NCBI GenBank assembly: GCA_034509925.1
Contig: CM067532.1
Span: forward strand, 6,512,142 to 6,576,141
Reading direction: 5' to 3'
Source of the DNA: Hirudinaria manillensis
Lineage: Eukaryota > Annelida > Clitellata > Hirudinida > Hirudinidae
Length of the DNA: 64,000 bases
Made by a program: the position numbers and the translations under genes
The notes under the pieces: model-generated
Databases searched by the model: none
What the model was told of the DNA's origin: nothing
The model's input: the letters and a program-made list of their open reading frames with translations, nothing else
Shown: positions 1 through 11,950 of the stretch, in pieces
How the letters are laid out: every line of letters begins with the position of its first letter
Numbering within the stretch: the first letter of the stretch is position 1

Positions 1-231
1 ATGGATGGATGGATGGATGGATGGATGGATGGATGGATGGATGGATGGATGGATGGATGGATGGATGGATGGATGGATGGATGGATGGATGGATGGATGG
101 ATGGATGGATGGATGGATGGATGGATGGATGGATGGATGGATGGATGGATGGATGGATGGATGGATGGATGGATGGATGGATGGATGGATGGACGGACGG
201 ACGGATGGGTGGATTGACGGACGGACGACGG
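1..231. repeat. (ATGG)n microsatellite, truncated by the window edge
   Basis: Tandem ATGG units fill the first ~192 bases without visible interruption, then decay into ACGG/ACGGATGG variants up to about 231. The array starts at base 1, so its true length is unknown. Because the unit is 4 bp and contains no stop in any frame, it reads open in all frames (Met-Asp-Gly-Trp on one strand, Ser-Ile-His-Pro on the other). These open frames are not genes. Confidence 0.97.
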
Positions 232-2559
232 AATTAAAGCATGGACTATCATCGTGATGGCATTTCATCCGTCCAATTGAAAAGTAATTTGCTGTGCAAT
301 ATCATAATTCGTGTTTTTATCCCAGCATAATAATTTATATTTCCATTTATGACCGTTGCAGTTCATTTTTATCGAGTTTTTAGAAGTTACAACCATCCAA
401 GACAGGGAGAAATGCCGCTTCAAGATTTTCCATCGGCACGTATTGTCCCATTTAAATATAACACATTAATATTCATGAACCAGCCATACATTAATATTCA
501 TGAATCAGTCATCATATATTATTAAGGAAGACGTGCAGAACGTATAATGGGGAGCGTCAAATGACATATTTATGTCTCATAAATCAAGCATGAAGCATAA
601 ATCGTCACCCTCTCCTTCGTCATCAGCATCTCTCCCTCCAATTATCTCTCCATCCACAGTCGAACATTCTGGTCAAGTTGTCTTCAAACGAGAACGAGGT
701 TTCAATTACGTACCCTGGCTTCTGATTGGCGAATTATGAGCCAATCAGAAGCCATCTTGGATCGATATTATGTTTTTTTTATTCTATAATTTCTTAAATT
801 GGTTTAATCCTTTACATTTTAAAGATGCTGTCGATCTAATAACATAATAATAAAAAATATAAAATAATAATAATAATAACAATAATAATAATAATAACAA
901 CAACAATAATGTCTTACATACGTGATAGCAATTAGTCTTCCGTTGTGATAAATATCCGCAATCATCATCATGACCCCCGCGTGACAACCACAAAGTGTTG
1001 ATGTATTTTTTTTTGTATGGGATTTCCCAGCAACAATTAAAATCTAATTAAGATGTTGAAGGACAGCAAATCAAATCAGATTTTTAATCATTTATTTATT
1101 ATTTTTTAAATTTAATTAATTAATTAATTTATTTATTTTATTTTTTTACATTTAAATCATTTCAAGGTTTTTAAAAATATTTTTTGTGTCTCCGTTTGTT
1201 GGAAGCTTTGACTTCGTTCACTTTGTTTGTAGTATCTTGCTTTATTTCCCTGCAAATAAATGAATAAATAAATTAATTAATTAATTAAATAAATTAAATA
1301 AAATGATTTAATTCATAATTTATATCAATTAGTTATTATTAAAATATTTACACGTCTTCAACAGACGTGAATGTAATTTAATTTGGCTCTTAATTAGCGG
1401 AAGTTCAAGTTCTTTTCAGTAATTAATTTATAAATATAACAATTTTTTTTATATTTCATTTGTTGCAACGTACTCAGTACAATAAAATCGATCGCTAGTA
1501 TTTTCTGTATTGAATTCAGTCGATCGTGATTGAAAAATCCACAGGCGGTTGACCAGGTCGGACTCCAATCTAAATGAAATTGTTGATTGATATCAATCAA
1601 ATTCAATCAAATTCAATCGAATACTGCCACGGACATCGACGCAGGTGATGATTGCGATTGATACCAATCAAAGCCAAGCAAAAGCTTCAACGTCAAGCCA
1701 AAGAAGAAGTACGACCGCATGTTTATGGCCGCTCGAGACGTTAGCGACAAAACAAAAACTCTTTTCAACTTCGTACCGACGCATGTGTGGTTCGGAGATC
1801 GTAAAACTGCTGTTTAACTACGCTCCTCGTAAAAAGCTGAGAACCCATTGAAAATGGCTTCTTCTTCTTTTTTTATTTTTTTTTATTTATTTATCTCTTC
1901 TTCTGAGACGTTTCTTTTTAACTTTGTAGCCATATTGTGTCATTGATTTTATTGCTGACGTGATGGAATGTTGGAGAAGTGGTAGGCAAAAGTCTATCCA
2001 CAGTCGGAGGATCTTTAGGACTTAACTATATCTTAGCCCTTTGAAGTACCTAGTCCTGTCCTAACCCTAGTCTGACTCTATCCTACCCTAACCCTGTCCT
2101 ATACTAACCTTATCCTACCTCCTCTGGAAATCCACGGTAAACCGATAAAACTTGTGCCTGTAAGTTGGCTTTCTCCTGCCTCCTCTCCGGGTACTGTTTT
2201 ATAACCAGTTACCGATTCTAAAGAGGTTTATTTTCAGAGCGATATGTATGCATGTATGAGTATGTCGATGTATGAGCATCGGAAAGAAGTTTTTAAACTT
2301 GTTTTTGCGACTTTTAATTAATAATACAAAAAAAAACAAACAAACATTAATAACCTAAAGCGAAACTAAGTCTTGTCATTACCTGAGAATTTGTGTATTT
2401 GATGTTTGGATGCTGATTAATGAACGTCTTAATTGGTAAATTGCTCATCAAAATGTTTTATGTTCTCGGATTGTGTGAACTGATTCTTGAACAAGATGCG
2501 TTTCGTGGAAACTTTTATTATGTTCATCGTCGTCATCATCGTCATCGTTTTATTATGAT
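232..2559. other. AT-rich intergenic DNA, no gene seen
   Basis: No coding exon with convincing splice sites or recognisable protein similarity was found. The stretch contains short AAT/AAC repeats (about 860-910), ATTA-rich low-complexity DNA (1090-1330), and a degenerate run of CCTAACCCT-like units at about 2035-2120. The latter resembles the TTAGGG telomere repeat but is too irregular to call one. Confidence 0.6.
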
Positions 2560-2570
2560 TATTGTTATTA

Positions 2571-2634
<64 letters not shown>
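2560..2634. repeat. (ATT)n tract flanking the 3' end of the LINE
   Basis: Nearly pure ATT repeat immediately beyond the 3' end of the minus-strand LINE. A second ATT tract of similar composition lies beyond the 5' end at 6847-6902. Together they look like one microsatellite split by the insertion; alternatively this copy could be partly the element's own 3' tail. Confidence 0.9.
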
Positions 2635-2635
<1 letters not shown>

Positions 2636-5600
2636 CACATTTTTCCTGCTTCTTCTCGGTCTCACAGCCGGTGATGAATGAATGCTGAGCACTACCAGTG
2701 CTCTCAGCAATTCACCCAAGAACTTTTCGAAGAATGTGGGCAGTGCCCAGCAAGGAGATCTTCTGAATCTCCGAAGTCTTTGGTCGTCCTGGTATCAACT
2801 CTACATACTTTGTAAAGTCTTTTCTTAGCGTTCCGAGCGCTCCTACAATTACCGGAACGACTTTAGACTTCACTTTCCACATCCGGTTGATTGCAATCTC
2901 CAGGTCCTTGTATTTGCTAATTTTTTCAGCTTCTTTGAGCGCGATGTTCTTATCATCCGGAACTGAAACATCGATTAGCATGCAAGACTTGGATCTCCTG
3001 TCATGGATAACAATGTCAGGTCTGTTGGCCAATATTTTCCTGTCCGTGATAATCGCATAGTCCCATAGAATGGTGCAATCTTTTATATTCGTCACACTTT
3101 GGGGCGTGTGCTCGTACCATTTCTTTGGAACTTCCCATCCTAACTCACGGCATACAATCCAGTGGATGTAACTGGCCACCTTATTATGTCGGTGCAAATA
3201 TTCAGTTGCTGCTAACACAGTGCAACCCGACGTTATGTGGCTTATCGTTTCTTGGGCCTTGCCACAGATCCTGCAATTGCCATCTATCTGCTGCTTCAAT
3301 ATCATACGTTGATGGTAACGTGTGTTTAGTGTCTGGTCTTGAGCTGCCATGATCAAACTCTCAGTTTCGCCTTTGAGCCCAGCGCTTCTTAACCAAGCAC
3401 AGCTTGCTTCTTTGTCCACCCAATTCTTTTCTAAGTTACAAAAGAATTGTCCATGCATGGGCTTTTCCCTCAATTCATTTATTCTCTCCTTCTCCATGTT
3501 GTCCTTTAACATTTCTTTCACGGATGTTTGAACTGTGGGCAAGGACAGATATTTATTTTTAATTGTCTTTGCTTCCTTAAGGAGAGAATATTTTGCCTTC
3601 CCTGCTTCATGCTTTTTGACAAGACTACAGAGCCTGTCGTTGCCCTGTTCAATATAATCACTCAAGTTAACCATGGAGCATCTGTAAGCAGACATCAGTT
3701 GGATAAGTCCCCGGCCTCCATTGCGTCTCTTAATGTAGAGTCGACTAACATCTCCTTTTGGGTGATGAAGTCCATGCATCGTCAGCAACTTTCGTGTCTT
3801 GCGATCCATTTTGTCGATTTCAGACTTTCTCCAATCAATTATGCCAAAGCTATAGGTGAGCACTGGAATTGTCAAAGCATTAATTGCCGATAACTTGTTC
3901 TTGGAATTTAACTCTGACTTGAGAATGAGACGCACCCGACGGTAATACTCTCTGGTTATTTTCTCCTTCATTTCAGGATGTTTAATGTCACCATTCTCAT
4001 CGATTCCAAGATATTTGTACGCCTCCTCTTCGTTAAGACTCTGAATTGAATTGTGATCGTCAAATGGCATGTTTCGGCTTTTGATCTGCTTGCCTCTCTT
4101 CATTATAGCTACGGCACACTTGTCTAAACCGAACTCCATGCAAATGTCATCAGTAAACGTTTTGACTGTAGTTAGGGCCTTGTTAAGTTGGGTTTCTGTT
4201 TTAGTAAATATTTTTAGATCATCCATGTAAAGTAAATGAGATATTTGTTCTTTTGGTTCTATTTCATATCCTAATTTTAATTTATTTAGCATATTTGATA
4301 AGGGTACTAAAGCCAAACAGAAAAGGAGGGGTGAGAGAGAGTCACCTTGGAAGATTCCTCTCTTAATGCTTATTTTATTGGTTTTTATGCAACCTAACTG
4401 ATGACACAGCATAAGTTCGGTTTTCCATTCTTTCATCGAGCATTCCATGAAACCGGTGATTCTAGCAGGGACTCCATACATCTTCATTGATGCCAAAATC
4501 CAAGAATGAGGGACACTATCGAATGCCTTCTTATAATCAATCCATGCCATTGCTAAATTCCTCTTCATTCTTTTGGCAGTACTTACAATCATCTTGTTTA
4601 TAAGCAACTGGTCTTTACAACCTCTTGACCCTCGTTGACAGCCTTTCTGTTCTATAGGAAGGATGTTATTCTTATCAAGGTGTGTGTATAGCCGGTTTGA
4701 TATTGCAGAGGTCAGCAATTTATATAAGGTGGGAAGACAGGTTATAGGTCGGTAATTTTTGGGATTGTTTTGGTTTGCACCTTTTGAGAGGAGAAATGTT
4801 ACACCGGAGGTTAGCCAGGATGGTATATTTTCTGGGTTATTAATCAAATCATTAAAAGCTATTGTAAGTATACTATGGAGAGAGGTAAAACGTTTAATCC
4901 AGAAATTTTGTATATTGTCAGGGCCTGGGGATTTCCAATTTGAAGATTTTTTAATAACTTCCTGAATTTCACTTATTGTAAATTCTTTCCATTCTTCTGT
5001 AACCACATTCCTAAATGCAATTTCCTCATCTCTTACCCAAGCTGCTTCAGTGTTGTGCACAATTTCATTCTCAAGAATTCCTCTCCAAAATTCTTCAATT
5101 TTCTCTGCAGAGGGTGGGTCACTAATTGCTTCGTTTCGTTTACATAAATGACGGTAAAACTTCTTTGCATCCTCTTGGAAAAGCTTATTTTGATGGTACC
5201 CATCATTTCTTTTACAGTATCTCTTTAACCTTTGGGCAGTAGCCTGCAATTTCATCTTAATGTCTTGCTCCTTCTCTTCTAGGGATTTACTTTCGTCTTT
5301 GAAGAGGTGTTTAGCCTTATTGTGAACCCTCTTTGTTGCCACACCCTTTTTTATTTCACTTATAATTGATAAATCCTTCCTGTACTGTTCTACTTTATTG
5401 CTGATCCGTACTTTCCATGCAGGTTCTTTCCTTCCGACGGGGCCATCTCGTGGTTTCTGTACCCCAGCTATGACACTGGCTGAGCAATAGATTAAATCAT
5501 TAATTTCGCTTATATTAAGTTGCCTACCACTTATCATTTTGGATAAGATCTCATTAGCTGCCTTTATCTTTTCTAAGGTATCCTTGCATATTCTTACTTT

Positions 5601-6846
5601 GTTAAGCTTTGGCCTATTATTGAAATCCAAGTGTTTATTTTCAAGCAATCTACTTTTAATTTGTTGTTCTAAATCAGTAATATTTGTTGCTGGATCTTGG
5701 GGATACTGAATGGTCAGAGAGTCAATTGCTTTCTGGGGAGACTGAAACTTTCCCTCACTTATCGATTCAATCACAATTTCAGTTTGTGTTTCTGATAGAT
5801 GCCTCTCTGCGTTCTGACATGCACGATTTTTAATGCCTTGGAGTTCCATGTCACTGAATTTCTTTGTGTTAATAATCCATCTTCTGGTGTTTGCTAGAGT
5901 ATCCTTATTGATATTCTGGTGTATCTCAGGATTTCTACTTCTCCACGTCGTATAAGTTCCTTTGACAACTCCTCCTTCATTTTTATTAGCTTGCGCATAA
6001 TAAAAACACCACATCAGTTCAGCATACTGTTCCTTGGTCCACTGTTGCTTTTTATTCGCTAACTTCGAATTATTGACTTTAACAGTCGACCTGTAATCCT
6101 CAGATAGTCCATTTTGAGACTGTGTCTCGGTCTGGTGACTATTTGAAGAACTTAAGGAAACAACACTACGAATTTCCGCGCGACGTTTATTTTGATCGGC
6201 TAATATGGCAGCATTCAACTTTTGAAGATATAAAGAATTAGAATTATATTTATTAAAATGCATAATTTATAATCGGAGAATGATGGGCCTAGCAAAACGA
6301 AAATTTCAAAACAGCTTCAAAGCGCCAATACGTTGAAATTTGAAATTTTACGTTACAATGGCGGTCGTTCTTGTTTATAAAATGGCGATTCCGGCATTAA
6401 AAAACCGCACAAAAATTCAATAAATACAAGCAAAACTTGGTTTATTAAGTAATTTATATTTTTTTGGTGTTAGCTTGAAACTGTTAAGGCTATCCTTGAC
6501 TAGTTTTAGTTGGAACCTTACAAACGAAGCTGAAGATACTATCTAAATAACTTCTATTAAATAAAGTTATGAGCAACACAGATTAGATTAAACCTTAGTC
6601 GACCAAGTTTGTTAATAGGTTATAACGTTAGAATTTAAATATCTTGACTATTAATAAAGTAACTTGGTTGGTGCTCCACCAGAATTTCTGCAGCAGAACA
6701 AAACTTAACGAAACTTATATCCTCTAATAGGATTTTTAAAACTACACTTAATCGCTAAAATTAAAATTTTATTAAGAGCAGTTTGAAGCAAAATATTTCG
6801 ATTAATCCCTCTCGAGCGTCCTGCGTGCCAGCACGATCCGATTTAA
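2635..6846 (-). mobile_element. R4/Dong-type non-LTR retrotransposon (LINE), apparently full length
   Basis: The element is about 4.2 kb, on the minus strand: a ~580-bp 5' UTR (6264-6846), one long uninterrupted ORF, and a short ~75-bp 3' UTR. Its edges coincide with ATT/TAA tracts on both sides. The single ORF with a central reverse transcriptase and a C-terminal restriction-like endonuclease is the layout of the R2/R4/Dong/NeSL group. Known Dong elements insert specifically into TAA repeats, which matches this position. There is no poly(A) tail. Boundaries are inferred from the microsatellite edges, so they may be off by tens of bases. Confidence 0.8.
2712..6263 (-). CDS. LINE polyprotein: reverse transcriptase plus restriction-like endonuclease
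   Basis: The ORF encodes 1183 residues from an ATG at 6263. Residues ~71-150 form a Trp-rich helical segment that may be a Myb-like DNA-binding domain (inference); I see no N-terminal CCHH finger. Reverse transcriptase spans ~440-745: KSPGPDN at 444, the IDYKKAFDSVP block at ~575, FQGDSLSP at ~638 and the catalytic YMDD at 679-682. A Cys-rich knuckle (CRIC...H...C) starts near 997, followed by the restriction-like endonuclease with RPD at ~1081, IDVSVPDD ~17 residues later, then KYKDL. These carry the PD-(D/E)XK layout used to nick target DNA for target-primed reverse transcription. The frame has no stop or frameshift, so the copy may be young and possibly competent. Shorter frames on the opposite strand here are shadows. 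Confidence 0.93.
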   Translation of the reverse strand: MHFNKYNSNSLYLQKLNAAILADQNKRRAEIRSVVSLSSSNSHQTETQSQNGLSEDYRSTVKVNNSKLANKKQQWTKEQYAELMWCFYYAQANKNEGGVVKGTYTTWRSRNPEIHQNINKDTLANTRRWIINTKKFSDMELQGIKNRACQNAERHLSETQTEIVIESISEGKFQSPQKAIDSLTIQYPQDPATNITDLEQQIKSRLLENKHLDFNNRPKLNKVRICKDTLEKIKAANEILSKMISGRQLNISEINDLIYCSASVIAGVQKPRDGPVGRKEPAWKVRISNKVEQYRKDLSIISEIKKGVATKRVHNKAKHLFKDESKSLEEKEQDIKMKLQATAQRLKRYCKRNDGYHQNKLFQEDAKKFYRHLCKRNEAISDPPSAEKIEEFWRGILENEIVHNTEAAWVRDEEIAFRNVVTEEWKEFTISEIQEVIKKSSNWKSPGPDNIQNFWIKRFTSLHSILTIAFNDLINNPENIPSWLTSGVTFLLSKGANQNNPKNYRPITCLPTLYKLLTSAISNRLYTHLDKNNILPIEQKGCQRGSRGCKDQLLINKMIVSTAKRMKRNLAMAWIDYKKAFDSVPHSWILASMKMYGVPARITGFMECSMKEWKTELMLCHQLGCIKTNKISIKRGIFQGDSLSPLLFCLALVPLSNMLNKLKLGYEIEPKEQISHLLYMDDLKIFTKTETQLNKALTTVKTFTDDICMEFGLDKCAVAIMKRGKQIKSRNMPFDDHNSIQSLNEEEAYKYLGIDENGDIKHPEMKEKITREYYRRVRLILKSELNSKNKLSAINALTIPVLTYSFGIIDWRKSEIDKMDRKTRKLLTMHGLHHPKGDVSRLYIKRRNGGRGLIQLMSAYRCSMVNLSDYIEQGNDRLCSLVKKHEAGKAKYSLLKEAKTIKNKYLSLPTVQTSVKEMLKDNMEKERINELREKPMHGQFFCNLEKNWVDKEASCAWLRSAGLKGETESLIMAAQDQTLNTRYHQRMILKQQIDGNCRICGKAQETISHITSGCTVLAATEYLHRHNKVASYIHWIVCRELGWEVPKKWYEHTPQSVTNIKDCTILWDYAIITDRKILANRPDIVIHDRRSKSCMLIDVSVPDDKNIALKEAEKISKYKDLEIAINRMWKVKSKVVPVIVGALGTLRKDFTKYVELIPGRPKTSEIQKISLLGTAHILRKVLG

Positions 6847-6900
<54 letters not shown>

Positions 6901-6902
6901 TT
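6847..6902. repeat. (ATT)n tract flanking the 5' end of the LINE
   Basis: A pure ATT run of about 56 bp directly upstream (on the minus strand) of the LINE 5' end. It pairs with the tract at 2560-2634 and supports insertion into a pre-existing TAA/ATT microsatellite. Confidence 0.9.
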
Positions 6903-7245
6903 GTTGTTTAACTAATCATATTTACAACTTTTCCTTATCGGAGTGATATCAAGACTTTTTATTGCTTACTTGAGTTGAAAATGTCGCAAGCATCAAAGGA
7001 ATAAAAAAAAACTCCATATTTTATTCATGATTTTAAATCAGTGAATTAATTAATTAATTAATAATTATTTATTTATTAATAATTAATTAGGTAATAATGT
7101 TATAATTGATGAATTAATATAATACGCCTATTTAATCAGATGTAAGTGATAACGTATGTGCATCTTTCTGATGACCTAGCGATGTTAAACATCGGAAAAC
7201 AGTTTTGTCGAAGAAGGTTGTTCACCAACCTCCGACGACGACGAC

Positions 7246-7284
<39 letters not shown>

Positions 7285-9400
7285 CCTTAATAACATGTCA
7301 GTGGTTTGAGTGAATTTAATGGGATATAAACAATATATTTAAATAAATAAATATAAATAAACAATTTAAATAATAATAATAATAATGTACGCCTCATTAT
7401 CATCATCTAAAAGACGAAAGGGAAATTACTTATTATTATTACTTAAGCGTTACATTATTTAAGAACAATTATTTTCCAGATCCTAAGTAAATTTCTTGAT
7501 GTTAATAAACATTTTCTTCTATTATAATTACCATCAACGTCAACATCATCGTCATCGGCGTTGTCGTCGTCGTCGTCGCAAGCGATTGGTCTGGTTATTA
7601 AAAGATGGAGGGCGCAAGAAGAAAATGGTCTGACGACATGTTATTCATCACGAGAACGGCAGATGAAAGCAAGAATCAAAGAAGCTCGGTGCTGTAGGCA
7701 AAGGCTTGATTTATGTTCGCTTAAACTACAGCCTTTCACTGCGTTCGCGACTGCTCATAAATTGACAAGTAATTTCTCAAAGACCCTTCACAGACATGAG
7801 AACGAGGCCTTCAAAGGACTGTTGGACTTGCTACCACCCACCCATACCCCACATCACCACCCGTCCCCACATCCTCCGCCCAGATGCGATTTAGCACTTT
7901 CGAGAACGAGCGGAGAGAATGGCCGATATTTCGGTGCATTTACTTTTCAGAAATGCAAACTCGAACAAGAAAACTCGAGAGAAATGCTACTGCGAGTCCA
8001 GAGAAAGACAGTCGGGGACAATTTTGAGGGTCATCCATCAAAGCAGGTGCCAACAGACCCTCATCTGTCATCCTCACTCTCTGGCAGCTTGTACTCGGGG
8101 GCTTGTTCGAAAGCGACCCACAGCCGTGCCCGTACAAATTTGATGGTTCTATGTGCATTCCTATGAAGCCATATTTCTATGTGCATTTCTCAACAACATC
8201 CCAGATTCTATTCTTCTGCTTTCGCGCTTCAAATCCTAACAGATTCAAGTCTTTTTGCGTCGAAATAAATGCTTTTTGATTTACAACTTTAAATTTTTCA
8301 TGCCTCTTGTCTGATATGAATCAATATGAATCGGTCAATTGATTCCATAAGTTATTTTCAGAGCGCTTCGATTCTAAACGTCAAAGTAGTTACATCAATT
8401 TTTATTTGTTCATATCAAAAATATGTCTAGATTTAGATTAGTCATACATTCTCCACATATTTTCACTTTCACACTAAATATTATATATATTTATGTAGCA
8501 TATAGCTATAAATAAGGGATCGATTAATGATCAATGCATCGAAATATATTATTTAAAGTGAGACATTTTTATAAACTTGAATTGTTGAATATTTGAACTT
8601 TTAATTGTATGGAAAATAACATCAATTGAATCCTTCCAAGTAACTGGACGAGGACTAAAAGACTTTCAAAGCACATCTTAACAAGCATCATAATTTCTTA
8701 AACCAACGACAACAACACCACACAGCAACTCAAACATCACCACAACAATATCTGACAAAAACAGCAACAAAAACCCTCAGAAGACACGACAAGATAGGAG
8801 ACAACGACAGCTATCTTTACACGGCCTTGTCCAGAGCGAGGCATTGGCATACAAATGCGAGCTTCCGCTAGAGAATGGAATGATTTATAAGCGTCACCCA
8901 ATGGAATGATCCGTGCGGTCTGAATAATGTCTGGCCATAATTCATCCCATCCCGCGAACAGCCTTCAGAGGCAGCTATTAATTTTCACTCCCTTCCAAAT
9001 GGAGTCCCACTTCCAGACAGACCATTGGTCCTCGAATTTGTCGATGGCCATCAGTCCTTCCTACCACCACCACCCCTTGGTGCGAGCCAAGGGGACCAAG
9101 GAGTTGGTTTAAAAAATTTTCCAGGAGTTGGAACCAAATTCTTGAGCAAGGAACCGATCGGTCATGAAGCAATTTAATAAATGTCAAATTCTTTGATCGA
9201 GTGACGTCACATTATGTTCCAATCTTTGAATCCAACTTTGACATCGTTATCAACGCCTGGGAAAAGGATTGAAGAGAATGAAGTGTTTCATTTCTTCTTT
9301 TCTTCGAATTTATTCAAGAAGAAATTTTATTTATCGACAGCACCAAATGGCTATCTGTTAGTCAGTTAGTTAATCTTAATGAGTTATGAATTAGCGAGTT
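6903..9400. other. Intergenic DNA, no supported gene
   Basis: This stretch contains a GAC/GAT trinucleotide tract (about 7232-7281), ATTA-rich low-complexity DNA (7040-7130) and an open frame at 7561-8166. That frame starts in a GTC repeat without an ATG and has no recognisable domain, so I do not call it a gene. No splice-supported exon was found. Confidence 0.55.
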
Positions 9401-11950
9401 AGCTATGAAATCAGAGTGAGTTTAACTCGCACTACGTTCCACAAAATTACTGATTCACTGAATTAATGAACTTGTTCAAATTCGTTGAGCGGGAACGAGG
9501 AACAAAGACTCCTCTGGGTGTAACAGGGCGTCCGGGGAATCATCGGCCAGCCACTTTCCACCACCATTATCATCACCGGCTTCTTCTTTCCATCTCCTCA
9601 AGCAAGACTTGCAATGGCCCCCTCGAGTTCGCTTCGTTATCGTCGAAATGTGGCACGAGATGGATGTGGATTTGTAAATGACAAGCGAATCAAGTAGCAC
9701 TTGTATTCGTAACGATGCTCTCTGTCCGTCATAAGATTTTATTGTCTCACGCACACCCGACGCACGGAATCTCTCGAGCGCGTGTGGAGTGGAATTGACC
9801 TGTCTTTTGCCGAATCATCCATCATTCCTAATTCGTTTATTTACATCGGTGTTGCCACCCATCCATCAAAGCGTTAAATCAGTCAATACGTTCATTAGAT
9901 TGATTGATGGAGCAATTGATTTTGATCGATAAGGACCCGCAAGCCGAATCACGCCATTTTCCAATCGATCACCAGCACTGTCTCGATTCGAAAAATTTTT
10001 AAACTCCACCTGCTCCCATCACCATCTGGACGGACGTGGAGCGAGGTGGTTGCGTCTGCCATCCACCGGTTGTTCCTCCCTTACTTTGTCCTGGATTTAT
10101 GAATCGCCGGACTTGTACGGGGAGAGCATAGGCCGGCAGTTAATCACGCGGCCTACGATCGTGGCCCGACTTGACCCCTACTTTAGCGGGGACAGCGCGT
10201 CAAGTTTTATCTGTGCCCGTGCAGGCGTTTGATCCCGCGCTATATCATTATCGGCCGCTTACCCGACTCCATCGCTGCTTTTCCAGTTTTCCGGATTTTA
10301 TAACGATATCGCTCGTTCGTTCGGCCGTTCCGGGTGCCATTAAGGAGATGGGACAGATGGCCCTCGAGTCCACAACACGCTCGGACGGCATTCCTTACGA
10401 GCCTCGGAGGTCTGCGCGAAGAGTAGGAGGTCATTAATAGAAAACTTTGATTGCGTCGACGTAGAGGGGCCCTTTATTGCTCATCTCAGCGGTTGCGAGG
10501 CTCGCCATAATGGACTTCTAAATCGCCATCGAAGCGCGCTAAGCATCGGCATTTTGTTATGGAGAGCCACGAATCCAGTCTAAAATCGAAAAGCGTCCGT
10601 GAGTTTAACGCCGGCTATAAAAGTTAATATTATTACTTTTATTGCCCGTCGTAATTTCCATCCCAATTGCTCCCAATTCTGCGGGCAAACGATTTTTATA
10701 CGACTCTGAAATTGGCGCTAAATTAACAAGAGAATGGACTGACAAAAGTAGCAACCGAAGGCACCTGGAAAGTGGCGCCCTACATTGGCAAACGACAACG
10801 ATGACGACGACGACGAGGAAGAAGAAGAAAAGAATGGAGTCTGGAACTGTGCACGCTTCTCCGTATGAATTGATCTTCCATCTGATGGATGGCGTCGCGC
10901 GCCATTCGATGTGGAGTGGACGCTTCGTATTAATAACCGGAAAGACGTGATAAATGACGGGTCGAACGATGAATGCATCAACGTCTCCATCGCCAATAAA
11001 TTACTGCTCCGAACGTGCGCCATTTTTGCGTGACAAAATATCGCGGGTTGCGGCCCGCCATCCGTAGGGGCCTGCTTGATTCATTAGCGGAAGTCGTCCG
11101 CCACTCTCCTTAGCCTTTGACAAAGATTAGTTGTACACTTTATCCTCTTTTGTACGCTCTGCTTGTAGTCGAGCCAGAAATCCCTGCACGTTGTATTGCA
11201 GTTTGTTCGCATGACTGAAGTGGATGGATGGATGGATGGATGGACGAACTTATTGGTGGATGGATGGATGGAAACACGAATGGATGAACGAACGCCCCGA
11301 TGAACGGAAGAATCGACGGTGAGACCACAGGTCTAACGGCGTGTATTGGAAATGCGGCTCACGATTTTATTTACATAAGGCAACCGTTACCTACAGTCCC
11401 ATAAAGGCGCCTTATTACGAGAAGTGAGACAGGGCTGTAAAGAGGCGAGCAGGACTCGTAAAACTTTACGATCCTTTAATATTCCCGCGCGAAAAGACGT
11501 ATAAAAGTTTTAAGGCTGCGATAATGCCGAGATAACATCGGGCACTACACACGCCTGTCCTTATGGCTTCACCGGCGATTTAACGCGCCCATTTTAGTGC
11601 CACGGCGTTTCCATATGACCCTGGTGAAGAAAGGAAGGTAAGAAGGATGTTCTCTACTCTCTCCTGCTTTTACTTCCTACTTGCGAGTAACGAGTACGCA
11701 ATAAATGGTCGCTCCCCTCCTTCCAGATCATCATCTTCGTCGTCGTCGTCATCGTCAGTTGCAGCACGTGACCATCACTATCATCACTAGCACCATCGCC
11801 ATCATAAACAGGCAACCGACTCTAAAGAGTATTGCCAGAGAAATTACCGTTCTGAGATCAAGCCACTATCGTAAATCACACCCGACCGGCTACATTATTG
11901 GACGCTCCAACCTTTCCACTGATGTTTGTCCCCGATGAAATCCAGCCTGG
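9400..11950. other. GC-richer non-coding island with AT-core motifs
   Basis: Compared with its flanks this block is clearly richer in G+C and CpG. It lacks a convincing ORF or exon. It contains repeated short motifs resembling homeodomain and Cdx/Hox sites embedded in GC-rich sequence, for example CAATAAATTAC near 11000, GCCATAATGG near 10505 and GTAAAACTTTACGA near 11458. A short decayed ATGG run lies at 11220-11275. Composition and motif density suggest regulatory DNA, but that is inference; unrecognised exons cannot be excluded. Confidence 0.4.

Noticed and set aside
3125..4965. Plus-strand open frames across the Dong-like LINE and, likewise, across Gypsy gag/pol
   Set aside because: Antisense shadows of long intact minus-strand ORFs.
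7561..8166. 201-codon open frame
   Set aside because: Begins in a GTC repeat without ATG, has no recognisable domain, and overlaps an equally open frame on the other strand.
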